From contig OZ038321.1 in NCBI GenBank assembly GCA_964035795.1, positions 14,935,971 to 14,999,970 of the forward strand: a stretch of DNA of 64,000 bases. Reading direction: 5' to 3'. The notes beneath the pieces are model-generated. The model saw nothing but the letters and a program-made list of their open reading frames with translations. It searched no databases and had not been told where the DNA came from. This stretch comes from Pterobdella sp. o SKG-2022. Its lineage: Eukaryota > Annelida > Clitellata > Hirudinida > Piscicolidae. Within the stretch, counting starts at the first letter, position 1. Each line of letters begins with the position of its first letter. The translations under genes and the position numbers were made by a program. This document shows, in pieces, positions 11,771 through 22,291 of the stretch.

Positions 11771-13880
11771 GTGGTACGAGTAAAGGTAGGCCTCAGCACG
11801 GTGAAACTTGGTGGTGGAGTCAGGATGTGCAAAAAGCCATCTCAGAGAAGAGAAAGTTTTCAGAGGTGGAAGCAACTTCCATCGGCTGAAAATAAATCTT
11901 GCTATCTCTTTAACAAAAGAAAAGCCAAGAAAGCTGTTGCTGAGACAATGAAGAATGAGGCGGTGAAAGAAATGGAGGATATACGGAATGACAGAAATGT
12001 CGTATTCCGTAGAATGAGAATGATGAAGAAAGAAGCAAACGACTTAGCAGGTAATAATTGCATTAAAAACAAAAATGGGAAGATTGTATTTGCCGAGGAT
12101 GGTTGGAAGAGAGTGTGGAAGGAGGCCATCATAAATGAGGAGAATCCATGGGATGGGATGGTGAATGTAGAAATGGTTGAAGGTCCCATGGAACCATTTG
12201 CTATGAACGAAGTGGAAAAAGCGCTAGGAATCATGAAGAATAGCAAGGCCATTGGTCCAACTGGAATTGTAATGGAGCACCTAGCTGCTTCTCCACATGG
12301 TAAGCAAGTTATTTTGCAAACAGCAAATGAAATCCTCAATTGATTGGATATGCTTTATGACTGGAGAATGAGTACAGTTGTTCCCATTTATAAGAAGAAG
12401 GGTAACGTTATGGACTGTGCGAGCTATCGAGGTGTAAAGCTTTTAGAGCATGGTATGAAAGTTGTTGGATGGTTGCTGGAGAACAGGTTAAGAAGGTTAG
12501 TGAAAGTTGACCAAATGCAGTTTGGTTTTATGCCTGGCAAAAGCACAGTGGACGCTATTTTTATTCTTGGGAGAATGCAGGAAAGCTACCTTGAGAAGAA
12601 TAGGAAGCTTTTTATCTGTTTTGTTGATTTGGAAAAGGCTTTTGAACGGGTACCAAGAAAAGTAATTGAATGGGCGCTGAGAAAGAAGTTGGTACCGGAA
12701 AGGTTGGTTCAGGCAGTAATGTCGATGTACAAAGGACCAAAAACGCGGGTTAAGGTTGGAGGTGGACATTCGGAAGAAGTTGATGTTGGTGTAGGTGTCT
12801 ATCAAGGATCGGTTCTCTTGCGGTTTTTTTTTTCAATAGTGCTAGACGTATAGTCGAAAGACGGAAGAAAAGGTGTTTTATATGAACTGCTTTATGCAGA
12901 TGATTTGGTCTTGATGGCAGAGACTATGAAAGAACTAGAAGCACAATTCATCCGTTGAAAGGCAGCCTTCGAAGGGAAAGGATTGAAGGTTAATCTGGGG
13001 AAGACAAAGTTCATGGAGAGTAGTGCTGGTGGTGGGGTTGTTGTCTTGGCTAAGATTGATCCATGTGGTGTGTGTGGTAAGAGGGCTAAGGTAAAATGTG
13101 TGAGGTGCAAGACATGTAAGAAGTGGATTCATGCGCGGTGTGCTAGGGTAAAAAGAGTTTCTCGTAGGATGAATGGAAATTTTGAATGTAGGGTTTGTAT
13201 GAATAGTTCAAATAAGGAAGGTAAAAATGCTTCAAATGGTTGTTTAGGTGAGTTGTAGAGGGTAAATAGTTATTGTTATTTAGGAGACAATGTGAATGGT
13301 GGAAGAGGAAGTGAGCTAGCTGTTACACGAAGGATCGGGCTGGGCTGGAAGGCATTCAACAGTGTGTCTTCTATGTTATTTGGTAAAAGACACACATGGA
13401 ATATTGAAGAACAAATTTATAGGACATGTGTGAGGCCTGTCATGACATATGGCTCGGAAACCTGGGCAGAAAAACCCGTTGAAGAGAGTATTTTGAGAAG
13501 AGCAGAAAAACGAATGCTTAGAATGATGTGTGGTGTGCAGCTAGCTGATGGTGTGAGTTCAAAGGAGTTGATGGTTAGATTGGGGTTGGATAGTACGATC
13601 GTTGAAATGGTGAAGCAAGGGAGTTTCAGATGACTGGGTCATGTAGTAAGGAAAGAAGATGACGACTGTGTCAAACAGGCGTGGAGGTTTGAGGTTGTAG
13701 GTAGTAGAGGAAGGGGAAGGCCAAGGTTAACCTGGAAAGGGATGATGGAAGACCTTTTTCGTGGGCTTGGATTAGTTCTTAAAGATGACTATGACAGGGT
13801 GAAATGGAGGGAGAGAGTTAGGTCATGGAAAAAAGTCAGTGACCCCTTGGAAAAGGGAAAGATGCTGACTATAATAAAAT
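11771..13880 (+). pseudogene. RTE reverse transcriptase with embedded PHD-like zinc finger
   Basis: Reverse transcriptase of the outer RTE element. Blocks in order: linker (to 12150), EVEKALGIMKNSKAIGPTGI, WRMSTVVPIYKKKG, YRGVKLLEHGMKV, FGFMPGKSTVDAIF, FICFVDLEKAFERVPR, GVYQGSVL, LLYADDLVLMAE (near 12890), then the zinc finger, [30 protein letters not shown] and [13 protein letters not shown] stop interrupts after 12339, around 12853 and at several later points. The YADD catalytic box is intact. The family is the PHD-finger-bearing RTE group common in invertebrates. Identity is certain; activity is excluded. Confidence 0.8.
13060..13203 (+). other. C4HC3-like (PHD-type) zinc finger inside the LINE polyprotein
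   Basis: In the frame 12983-13258 the spacing CGVCGK - VRCKTCKKWIHARC - FECRVCM gives paired Cys, Cys-X2-Cys, WxHxxC and a final Cys-X2-Cys, as in PHD fingers. It lies between the RT palm and the C-terminal domain. Confidence 0.7.
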
Positions 13881-13889
13881 GATGATTAA

Positions 13890-13902
13890 TCTTCCAAAAG
13901 AG
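13890..13902 (+). repeat. 13-bp target-site duplication, right copy (outer RTE insertion)
   Basis: Exact repeat of 8387-8399. Confidence 0.75.
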
Positions 13903-15117
13903 CATTCTCTCGCACATTTGCTGATACCAAATATTATATTTATCCCTTTTTGGGAAGCTGCATCTGCTTCATGTTGGGCCATTATCATTCTTAATGTGAC
14001 CCTAGTCTGCCCAATATAGCAATTATCTGGATCACATTGTGAATACCTTTTTGTCCAATGAATTGCATTTGGTTTTGTTTGGAGCGCTCAAAATGTTTCT
14101 TGTTTGGGTCCAGCTGAGCAATGGAAGGATACATTATTTCTTGTAAATGCTTTTTTTAGTTTTTCATTTATTTGTGGGATATAAGGTACTGAGACTCAAG
14201 TGATGTGAGGATTATTTTTCTTTGTTTTTGCTTGATCTTGTCGTGTTTCGTTAGTTTTGTGTTTTTGCATTGATCGTAAGTTGAAAGGTTTTATTGATGA
14301 TTCTGGTTTTGGTTTTTTTGGGCTTGTAGTTTCTGATGATTTTGTTCAATTGTTTGCTATTGTAACCATTGTCTTCAATGTTGTTTATTAAATATTCAAC
14401 TTCTTTTCGCAGAAGACTTTGGTTTGAACAGAGTTTATAGGCCCGGCAGAATACTCCTTTGAAAACTCTTAGTCAAATTTTATGGTTTTGGCAGAATCGA
14501 GGGTTTATTGTGAGCCCCGCTTTCAACATCCAGTGGTAGATAGACTCCCGTCTTTTTCTCTGATCACCAGTATGTCTATGAAAAGTAATTTGGAGTTTTC
14601 CTCTGTTTCGAATGTGAACTTTATTTTTGGGTTGATTTCATTAAGTATTGTTATAAAATCTTGATGTGAAGTGTTGCTGGTGTTTTTCTGCCTAATTCCA
14701 AAGGTATCGTCCATTTAGCTTCAATCTTTCTTCTTTTTGCTCTTTTTTAGGTTTTGTTGATTGTATGATCCATGCATATTTGAGAAAATGTGACCATTAA
14801 ACTCAAACCAATCGGTTCGGAATCATGGGTAGTGAAATGTTTGTTTTCATAAAGAAAATCAGATGTTGAGATGCATAAGTTGATAAGATCAGCTATGTTC
14901 TTTGATGTAAGCTTCGTTTGTGCTTTTAAATCTAAATCTGTTTCTAATCTTTTTTTATTAGATCTATGCATTTTTTCAAAGGGATAGATGGAAAGAGGGC
15001 TTCAGCGTCAAAACTGACCAGATATTCATCCTCTTTAATTGATATATCTTTCAAACTATCCACAAACTCTTTAGAATTTCTGTATATATGTGAGGAATGT
15101 TCAATTACTTTGCAAAA
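13903..15117 (-). pseudogene. Penelope-like element P1, reverse transcriptase and GIY-YIG endonuclease
   Basis: Minus strand, 5'-truncated at 15117. The RT begins with YLVSFDAEALFPSIPL (near 14990-15030). After a frameshift come a decayed substrate-loop region (TTHDSEPIGLSLMVTFSQICMDH, 14747-14860) and the catalytic DDTFGI (start near 14714). FETEENSKLLFIDILV follows. Then comes the C-terminal GIY-YIG endonuclease near 13910-14060, with YIGQTRVTLRMIMAQHE and ISKCARE. An RT joined to a GIY-YIG nuclease is diagnostic of Penelope-like elements. The C-terminus continues at 8399 after the 5.5-kb insertion. Several frame changes make it a pseudogene. Confidence 0.75.
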
Positions 15118-15510
15118 AAAACAGGATACTGTCCGAAGGAGGAGGCATGAAGACTAATTTCTCTGCAAAAAATGAAGATTTTATTCTTTGAAGTCTAAAG
15201 CATATCTAAACTCCATCATTTTTGAAAAATAATCCTTCTAACTTTTGATTACATAATTACATAGACAATTATAAAATTGGTGCAGACTCAATAGTTATAA
15301 TTATAATTTACCTGAACCTACAAAATTCATTTACTATAAATACCAATAATTTCAACAAACATTTTATGTTAACGTCTTATGATAAGGCTATATTTACAGA
15401 AAATTTTAGCTATTTTTGATCAATATATGTACTAAATCTTTCCCATAATTTGACGTTGAAGGCTGTTGATATGTCTTATAAGTACATTAAGATGTCTCTA
15501 AAAAGTTAAG
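15118..15510 (+). mobile_element. inverted Penelope-like 3' tail abutting the head of P1
   Basis: On the plus strand, KKQDTVRRRRHED-stop (to 15154) and the following AT-rich tail are the reverse complement of the P1 end at 7830-8190, with high similarity over several hundred bases. The fragment therefore faces away from P1, its start touching P1's truncated 5' end. The part 15365-15505 contains the MITE-like arms. Confidence 0.7.
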
Positions 15511-15609
15511 ATTAAATGTTGTAAAGTAACTATTATGTAATTATGTGTTATTGTAGATGAGTAAAGTTAATTGTTATATGAATATTCTTATTTCGATCTA
15601 AAACGATTT

Positions 15610-16575
15610 CATTGAGAGATTGCTCTGTGTCCGTCCATTGGTTGTTTTTGGTAATCTTTTCATTAGGGGGTCCCACGCACTTGATTTGACTGTTAATTGT
15701 GAGTCATTGTAGCCTTTTCTAATTGAATCATTCTTTTTGATTTAAAGGCTTTCCCTAATAAGTAGGTCCCTCTGCAATTTGTTTTTGTTTTTTTCATTAT
15801 GTTTTTATTATCGTGGGTGATTCCCAGCATATTGTTCCTGTGTTACAAATTCGGGCGTGTTTAGAAATGCCACTTATATTTTCATCTTGTTTGGTGGATT
15901 CCACATCTTTTTTATGTTGGAACATTCTGGTGGCAATATTCACCCTTGTCTGTCCAATATAAGCCTTATTTGGGTCACATGAACAATGCATTTTGTATAC
16001 TCCTTTTTTGTGGATTTTGCCAGTTTTGTTGTTGTACAGCACGTTTCCTAATTTAGCTTCTGCATTTTTATAATAGCTGCACTATTACTATTGAAGGCTT
16101 TCTTTAGGGCATTGTTGAGATGTTTTATATAGGGGATGAATACATGTGTTATATTTTTATTTATTTTGTACTCTTGTTTTGTTTTTTGTTCTTAGGCGAC
16201 TTGTATACTTTTCCAGTTTTTTTTTTGTTTGTAGTTTTTTATTATTGTCTATTTTATGTTTGCTATAGCCGATATCTTGAAAATTCTCTTTTAGGTAATT
16301 TAATTCATGTCCTAGAAAATCTTTTGAGCAAAAAGTTTAGGCTCTGTTTAGGGTCCCTTTTAACACCCCAATCTATATATTCGGGTTCTGATTTGATTTT
16401 GGATTAATGGTCAGGCCCGTGTTGGATGGTTTACTATAGACAGTGGTGTTTAGGGATCCATTTTCCTCTTTGATAATTAGTGTATCTAAAAATGATATTC
16501 TGTTGTTTTTTTCTATTTCACAAGTGAATTCAAGTGCTAGATGAACTTTATTTAGGCATTTTAAAAAGTTTAGGT
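15610..16575 (-). pseudogene. Penelope-like element P2, C-terminal part with GIY-YIG endonuclease
   Basis: Minus strand. It enters near 16575 at LNKVHLALEFTCEIEKNN, then RISFLDTLIIKEENGS and TVYSKPSNTGLTINPKS. A decayed linker follows (16370-16050). The GIY-YIG domain reads GVYKMHCSCDPNKAYIGQTR, then TRMFQHKKD and ISKHARICNTG (15797-16000). The family end follows with GYNDSQLTV-like residues and AWDPLMKRL (about 15640-15720). The copy is 5'-truncated and fused to a CR1/jockey fragment. Its linker contains stops. Confidence 0.7.
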
Positions 16576-17420
16576 GTTCCATTTTTTCTTCATGAATGAA
16601 AATAGATATGTCATCGGCGTACATTATGGTGTTGTAAGAGGTGTCAAGAGAAAAATCGTTTATGTATATTAGGAACCGAAGAGGGCCTAAGATAGATCCT
16701 TGAGGAACTCCCATTTTTATCTTTATGGTGCTGGAACTATGACCTCCTATCTTCCTTATTTGGTATCTGTTTCTTAGGTAGTTATTTAGTCATGTTGTGG
16801 CATCATCTGAAAGATTCATTTTTTTGAGTTTTTTAATTAAAATTTCGAAGAGTATAGTTATGTATGTTTTGATTATCTAGCTTATTTATGCTATGGTATT
16901 TAAGTAGATTGAGACAGTTGTCTGTAGATAGTTGTTTTTGAAATTCAAATTGAGTAATTACTATATAATTATGCTTTTTTAAGTGTATATAAATTTGGTT
17001 TTAGGCTGATTTTTCTATTATTTTTGAATAAAGGCAAGATAGATATGGGTCTAAAGTTGTTTAGGCTAGTAGTATTCTTTGATTTTTGTATTGGTATTAC
17101 CTTGCTCGATTTTAAACAAGTAGAAAAATTATTTGTTTAAATGATTGATTAATTAAATATTTTAAAATGTGAACTAAGTAGTATGATGTTTGTAGGAATA
17201 TCATCATTGTCTTCAGTACTTGTCTTTCTTATCGATTTTCTAATATTTAATACGTCAATAGTTGAAATTTCTTTGAAATCCATGAGACAAGGTTTGATAT
17301 TTTGTATGCTATAAATATTTGTCGTTTCTTTGGGCGTTTTTTTCAGGTTTGTTCCAATATTTATGAAATACTTGTTGAAAAGTTTTGACATTACTTTTTT
17401 GTTAACTATTGTCTTGTCTT
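16576..17420 (-). pseudogene. CR1/jockey-type LINE reverse-transcriptase fragment
   Basis: Minus strand. MSKLFNKYFINIG and STIDVLNIRKSIRKTS (17149-17391) are the pre-RT linker. NNFRPISILP (near 17060) and VITQFEFQKQLST (near 16960) follow in a decayed frame. GVPQGSILGPLRFLIYIND (16655-16711) and MYADDISIFI (16595-16625) close it. GVPQGSILGP..F.IYIND is the CR1/jockey signature. Stops lie between the blocks. The fragment ends where P2 begins, without breaking the reading frame. Confidence 0.65.
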
Positions 17421-17901
17421 TTCAGCACCACCATCATTATTCAAAATGCTACCAACATATGTAAACTTATCTGTACTACAAAGATCCCGTTTGTCAAGCT
17501 GCACTGAGGTTAGTGGTGGCATGTTGATGGTCATGACTTCAGTTTTCTTCTCGCTGATCTTGAATCCAGCCTGCTGGTTTTCTTTTGTAAGTGGTGGCCG
17601 GTTTAATACCTCTCTGAAATGTTTAGCTCAGCGCTTTTTCTGTTTTCTCAGTGGTAAGAAGCTTTCAACCTTTGTTTTTGAGAGGAGGCTCTAATTTATT
17701 GCAGTGCTTGCCACAAACAAGTTTAGTGACCTTGTATATCTGTTCATGCTTTCTTTTTGCTGCTGCTTCTTCAGCCTCTGCTGCGAGGATATCTGCATAA
17801 AGGTGTCTGTCAGCTTGAACCAGTCTTTTTACTTGTTTGTTGGTTTCTTTGTAATGTTGGCTAAGCCTAGCTTGCAACCTCTTTGACTCAGCATCTGTCA
17901 A
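17421..17901 (-). pseudogene. RTE-like LINE fragment with internal deletion
   Basis: Minus strand. The region between endonuclease and RT (LQARLSQHYKETNKQVKRL, DRHLYADILAAEAEEAA, 17700-17890) is joined within about 100 bases to a C-terminal RT segment (KISEKKTEVMTINMPP, FTYVGSILNNDGG, 17420-17580). The catalytic RT palm that belongs between them is missing, which shows an internal deletion. It abuts the CR1/jockey fragment near 17420. Confidence 0.6.
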
Positions 17902-18341
17902 CTTCTTTTATGATTCGAAATGCATCTAAAAATTTTCTTATTTTAAAACTAGAAAATTTTAAATAGTCGATTGAGTATATTTTTCATATATTAGTTTTTC
18001 TTTTTCTAGCAGAGTAAGTTTTCAATTTAGGAAGTTCGTGGTGTCGGAGTTTCTCACACTCAATCTTATTTTACTCCCCTGTTTAAATTTAATTAACTTC
18101 AAGTTTTGGTTTTGAATATTTCGGCACTTACTTTCAACATAATTATTTAATCCTGCTCTTTTTTCTCGTTTTTCATAGATGTTTGTAAGAAATTTTTTAT
18201 CTAAGCCTTTGAAAAAGGTTTTCCTATTTAAATCTTATTTTTATTCATTAAATGCATTATTATTTTTTTTATCAACTGGTAATCATCTTCAATTCGAAAA
18301 CCATAGTGCAATTTGATGTTTTTGCTTTAAAAAGCAAGAAA
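17902..18341. other. non-coding spacer, nothing recognised
   Basis: AT-rich stretch between two retrotransposon blocks. No exon of the mannosidase cluster or other feature was seen. Confidence 0.4.
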
Positions 18342-18351
18342 TGTTTAATGT
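18342..18351 (+). repeat. 10-bp target-site duplication, left copy
   Basis: TGTTTAATGT here recurs at 21078-21087 directly after the A-rich 3' end of the LINE. Confidence 0.65.
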
Positions 18352-21077
18352 CTACATCCCACCCAACACCAACAACATAGACAACTCAATCACCAACCTC
18401 TTCATCCATCTCACAAGTTTTCCCAATTCCATAATCACAAACATGGCACTCTCCTTTCACGGACCACAGAGGCCAACTCATAACCTCACTCATCCTCAAT
18501 TCAAACCACATCATTCTCAACCAAAACACTCCTACCCGACTACCATTCAACCCAAATTAACAACCTACCTCCCTCGACATCACCACAGTAGACACCACAA
18601 TATCAGCCAACTTAACTTGGCAAACACTTGAAGCCTTGAACTCCGACCATCTTCCAATCTTCATCACATTCAAAAACAAATACAAAATATCCACAACTAA
18701 ACCCTTTAGAACTCTCACTAACTATAAGAAAGCCAACTGGCCCCAATTCACCAAATACATAGAACGCACCCTCAAAAACACCCCTCTCCACGAAGACCCC
18801 CACACAGCTAACCACCTCATTCCAAACGCCATACTCACCTCATACCCAATAAACATCCCTAAAGGAATAATAAAACCCACCCACACCCCACTCCCCGAAA
18901 GCATCACTACACTTATATCAAAACGAAACCACACCAGAACCCTCACTACTCACACTCAACCAACACAGCACCCATTTCATTCAAAAACATAAAAAACAAA
19001 AATGGGAAGAGCACCTGAAAGCCGACTGAGACCACAAAAAAAAATCTCACATCCTATGGTCTACAGTAAAGGCCCTTAACCCCAAAAAACCTACCAGTCC
19101 CACTAATACAACCATCACTCACAACAACAAAACAGCCCACACAGACACACAAAAAGCCAACACACTAAATAAATATTTTAAATCAACCACAAAACACTCT
19201 CCAACCCCCACTCACAGAATAACAAACAAACTCACCAAATCACTCACATCTACCCCAATAACAATCACCGAATCAGGTACCATCCTCGCTATAAAACAAT
19301 CTAAAAATAACGACTCATCAGAATCAGACAATATCAACATCAAACATTTCAAACACCTAGGACCAATAGCCATCAAACACCTAACCAACCTCTACAACAT
19401 CACAATCAACACAAACACCATACCCCAAATATGGAAAACCTCCAAGATCATTCTCATCACCAAACCCAACAAAAATCCTTCTCTCCCCTCCTCATACAGA
19501 CCAATAGCCCTACTCTCTCCCAAAGCAAAAACTCCAGAAAAAATCATCCTCTCACACATTACCACTAATATAATCTTCCCAACACACCAACTCGGCTTCA
19601 GAGCCGCACACTCCACCACCACAGCCCTACACCAAATCAATAACACCATACTCACTGAACAATTCTCACCGCCCTCGACATGACCAAAGCATTCGACACG
19701 GTCAACATTCACCAACTCATCCACAAAATACACAATACCCACATTCCTGCAACAATAATCAAATTTCTGGCCAACTATCTAAAAGGCCGCCGACAATACA
19801 TCTCATAAAACATTCACACATCAAAACACACAAACATCAAAGCATGTGTCCCCCAATGGGGCGTCCTATCACCCACTCTCTTCAACATATACTTCTCAGA
19901 CATACCACTCCCCAAAATCAGCTCACTCAACCTCATCACTTACGCAGACGGCATCACCATAACATCAACACAGCCACCCAGAACCTCCTCCCATACCTCA
20001 ATGAAATACACACATGGGCTCACAATAACAACCTACAAATCAACCCTACCAAAACCACATCAACTCTCATGACTCCAGACCCATCAAAATATAACAAACC
20101 TCTGAACATCCACATCAACAACATTCCCATCCCCACCACCTCCAACCCTACCATCCTTGGCTTAACTTTTGACCCCAAACTAAAATACTCCACACACACA
20201 GACAACACCATCATTAAAGCAAAAAAAACACTCAATCTCCTAAAACTCCTCACATCAACACACTGGGGAAAAAGCAAAGAAACACTCATCACCACATACA
20301 AAACATTACTCCTTCCCATCATTGAATACGCCAACACCATCTGGTCACCCATCATCTCATCCACCTTTCTCAACAAACTCCAAAAAATCCAAAACGCAGC
20401 TCTGAGAACAATCACTGGCTGCACCCTAGACACCAACACCCAACACCTCCACTCAGAGACCAAAATCCTCCCACTTCAAAACCATCTCAAACTTCACTCA
20501 TCACCACTCACACAAAAATCCTCCCACCCCACTAATCCCCTACACCCATTCACCACACAAGAAGCCCATCCCAGATATAAAAACAATCCACATTCAACAA
20601 AAACATCAACTACACCCTAAATATACCCTCCTCCTCCACCCAGACCACCTCTCACACACAAATTAAAAACAATATAAAAACCATACACACAAAAATAGTA
20701 CACGACTACATATCATCCACTCACAACAAAATCCTCAACAAGCAACCCCCACCCATTCATAAATCAGAAACCATCCTAGACCACCACACTCGCCGCACTC
20801 TCGCCCAACTCAGATCAAACAAACCACCTTTCACTCTCTCATACCTCAACAAAATCTCACCCCCATCTCATCCCTCACCTTCATGGCCACTCTGCCAAAC
20901 ACACTTTCACGACACCCCTCACCTCTTCACCTGCCTCAAAATAAATACCACACTGGGTCCCGAGGGTCTGTGGACCGACCCCGCGAGAGCAGCTGAGCTT
21001 CTCGACCAATGGACGGTCTTGATGGGGACATGAGAAGCACCCAACAAGACTAGGGTGCTTGGGGTAAAATAAAAAAG
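18352..21077 (+). mobile_element. 5'-truncated C/A-rich LINE (CR1/jockey-like), decayed
   Basis: Bounded by a 10-bp direct repeat and ending in an A-rich tail (ggtaaaataaaaaag). It starts in the endonuclease domain (VYIPPNTNN) and continues with SSYRPIALLSPKAK (near 19490), LGFRAAHSTTTALHQ (near 19590) and GVLSPTLFNIYFSDIPL (near 19860). ITYADGIT, a YADD box with the second Asp changed to Gly, lies near 19940. LQINPTKT, LGLTFDPKLKYS and YANTIWSP follow (19844-20600). The C-terminal zinc-knuckle-like CPLCQTHF, HLFTC and GLWTDPARAAELL close near 20890-21000. The plus strand is nearly devoid of G runs and very C/A rich, unlike the host. Frameshifts and stops are present. Confidence 0.75.
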
Positions 21078-21087
21078 TGTTTAATGT
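21078..21087 (+). repeat. 10-bp target-site duplication, right copy
   Basis: Exact repeat of 18342-18351. Confidence 0.65.
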
Positions 21088-21314
21088 AGTTTATACCTCA
21101 GTGAATATAAAAAGCGTCTCTTGACAAAAAAAAGTTTTTATTGTGGTGGATTTGACATTCAAATTTTCGTTTCTAACCACCCAAGAATGCAAGGTCTCAT
21201 GCTATTATGACTCTGCATCAATTATTTTTTCAGTATAGTTTTAATTATATGTCTAACTAAAAATATTTTTATTAAAAGTTTATTCTAAATTTACAGTGGA
21301 AAAACATTGCTCAG

Positions 21315-21412
21315 GGATGGGTTTTTTTGTGACGGCAGTTGATACCACGAAAATGTACCTCAAGGCCATGCAGATCAAAAAATTCCTCATCCAACTCCCT
21401 TTCAAAACTTGA
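21315..21412 (+). pseudogene. orphan terminal exon of an alpha-mannosidase (copy B)
   Basis: After the acceptor GCTCAG, 98 bases read without a stop in the same phase as the final exon of copies A and D. They contain FVTAVD, YLKAMQIKKFLIQL and a TGA stop. The family terminal motif MQIRTFL has become MQIKKFL. No other mannosidase exon was found between 17.9 and 21.3 kb, where the LINE was inserted, nor directly downstream. It is therefore a leftover of a duplicated copy. Confidence 0.7.
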
Positions 21413-21483
21413 TCTCCGACACGTTCAACGTTGCTTTAAACATTCTGTGATTCTTAAATGTTTTTATTTTTTCATACTTAGAA

Positions 21484-22291
21484 AAGACTAACAACGCTCT
21501 CAACTCCTCTCACAACAATATTAGACTCACAATTGCTAAGAACTCTACGAAGTTTCTGGACACTCATATTCTCAGGAATATTAATGGTACACTCGCTTTC
21601 AAAGTTGTTCGGAAAAATACCAAATTGCCCACGCATTGGTCATCGGCGATCCCAAAGCATCACAATTAAAGCAGATTTGTTTAGGGCTATTACAATTGGA
21701 TCGGATTTTAAACACAAACTGGAATTAATAGAGGAAAAATACATACAGGCAGGTTTTCCAGTAAAATTCATCCTTTCCATAATAAGACAGTTTGAAACTA
21801 AGAAAGAAGATTGTCTTGTCCCAGAGTGTCTCCAAGATAGCAAGAAAAGAATTTACTTCAAGATTCCATTTTGTCCGAAAAACGAATCCTGCATTTTCAA
21901 ATACATTGAAAAATCGAATTCTTTTACTAGCAATGAGATAAAGTTCTCGTTTTCTTGGGTGACACATAAAATTAGAGCTTTCTTTTCCCTCAAAGATAGG
22001 AATACCCGTGTCCACAATGTCATTCATAAAGGGGAGTGTAGTTGCAAGAAGACGTATGTAAGCGAGACTAAGAGAAATGCCACTATCAGATGGGCTGAGC
22101 ACAGAACAACAAATGGCATATCAGAGCCTGTCAAACACATTTCAAGAAATACCTATCATGAGTTCGTGTTGAAAGTACTGAGCAGAGCCCCAAATGATTG
22201 GAAAAACAAAGAATTTTGCAAGCTTTTTTCATCAAAATATTTAATCCATCACTCAACGACCATAGCGACATTAAAAACCTTTGTTATTTAG
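21484..22291 (+). pseudogene. Penelope-like element fragment, RT C-terminus to GIY-YIG region
   Basis: Plus strand. It begins at KFLDTHILRNINGTLAFKVV with KLPTHWSS (21540-21650). After a frameshift the open frame to 22291 gives DLFRAITIGSDFKHKLELI, EEKYIQAGFPVKFI, FFSLKDRNTRVHNVI, then GECSCKKTYVSETKRNATI, WAEHRT and VKHISRN. This is the Penelope-like order ending in a GIY-YIG endonuclease. The nuclease motif is partly eroded (KTYVSETKR instead of YIGET.R). Truncated at 5' and broken by one frameshift. Confidence 0.7.

Larger units (their letters stand above)
8400..13889 (+). mobile_element. RTE-like LINE inserted into Penelope-like element P1 (itself interrupted)
   Basis: The insertion is bounded by a 13-bp direct repeat. 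It consists of 8400-8485 plus 10610-13889, about 3.37 kb once the nested insertion 8486-10591 is removed. That is a normal full length for RTE elements. It encodes an apurinic-type endonuclease and then a reverse transcriptase. The 3' end runs into short ATGATG-type repeats (...ataaaatgatgattaa), a common RTE ending. Stops and frame changes show it is no longer active. A related 3' end lies on the minus strand at 43150-43625. Confidence 0.75.

Noticed and set aside
11902..12339. 145-codon minus-strand frame
   Set aside because: Antisense of the RTE linker/RT region; no family features.
14331..14345. possible hammerhead core (CTGATGA-like)
   Set aside because: It lies within the Penelope-like coding region and lacks a paired GAAA core and stems nearby.
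14966..15157. plus-strand open frame across the Penelope junction
   Set aside because: Only its last residues (QDTVRRRRHED) are real Penelope sequence in that orientation; the rest is the antisense of the P1 RT.
7830..15510. a large DNA transposon bounded by long inverted repeats 7830-8190 and 15118-15510
   Set aside because: The inverted repeats encode the Penelope C-terminus and 3' tail, and the interior is a Penelope copy split by LINEs with their own target duplications.
19392..20463. long minus-strand open frames of 116 and 147 codons
   Set aside because: They are antisense shadows of the C/A-rich LINE, whose skew removes stops from the opposite strand.
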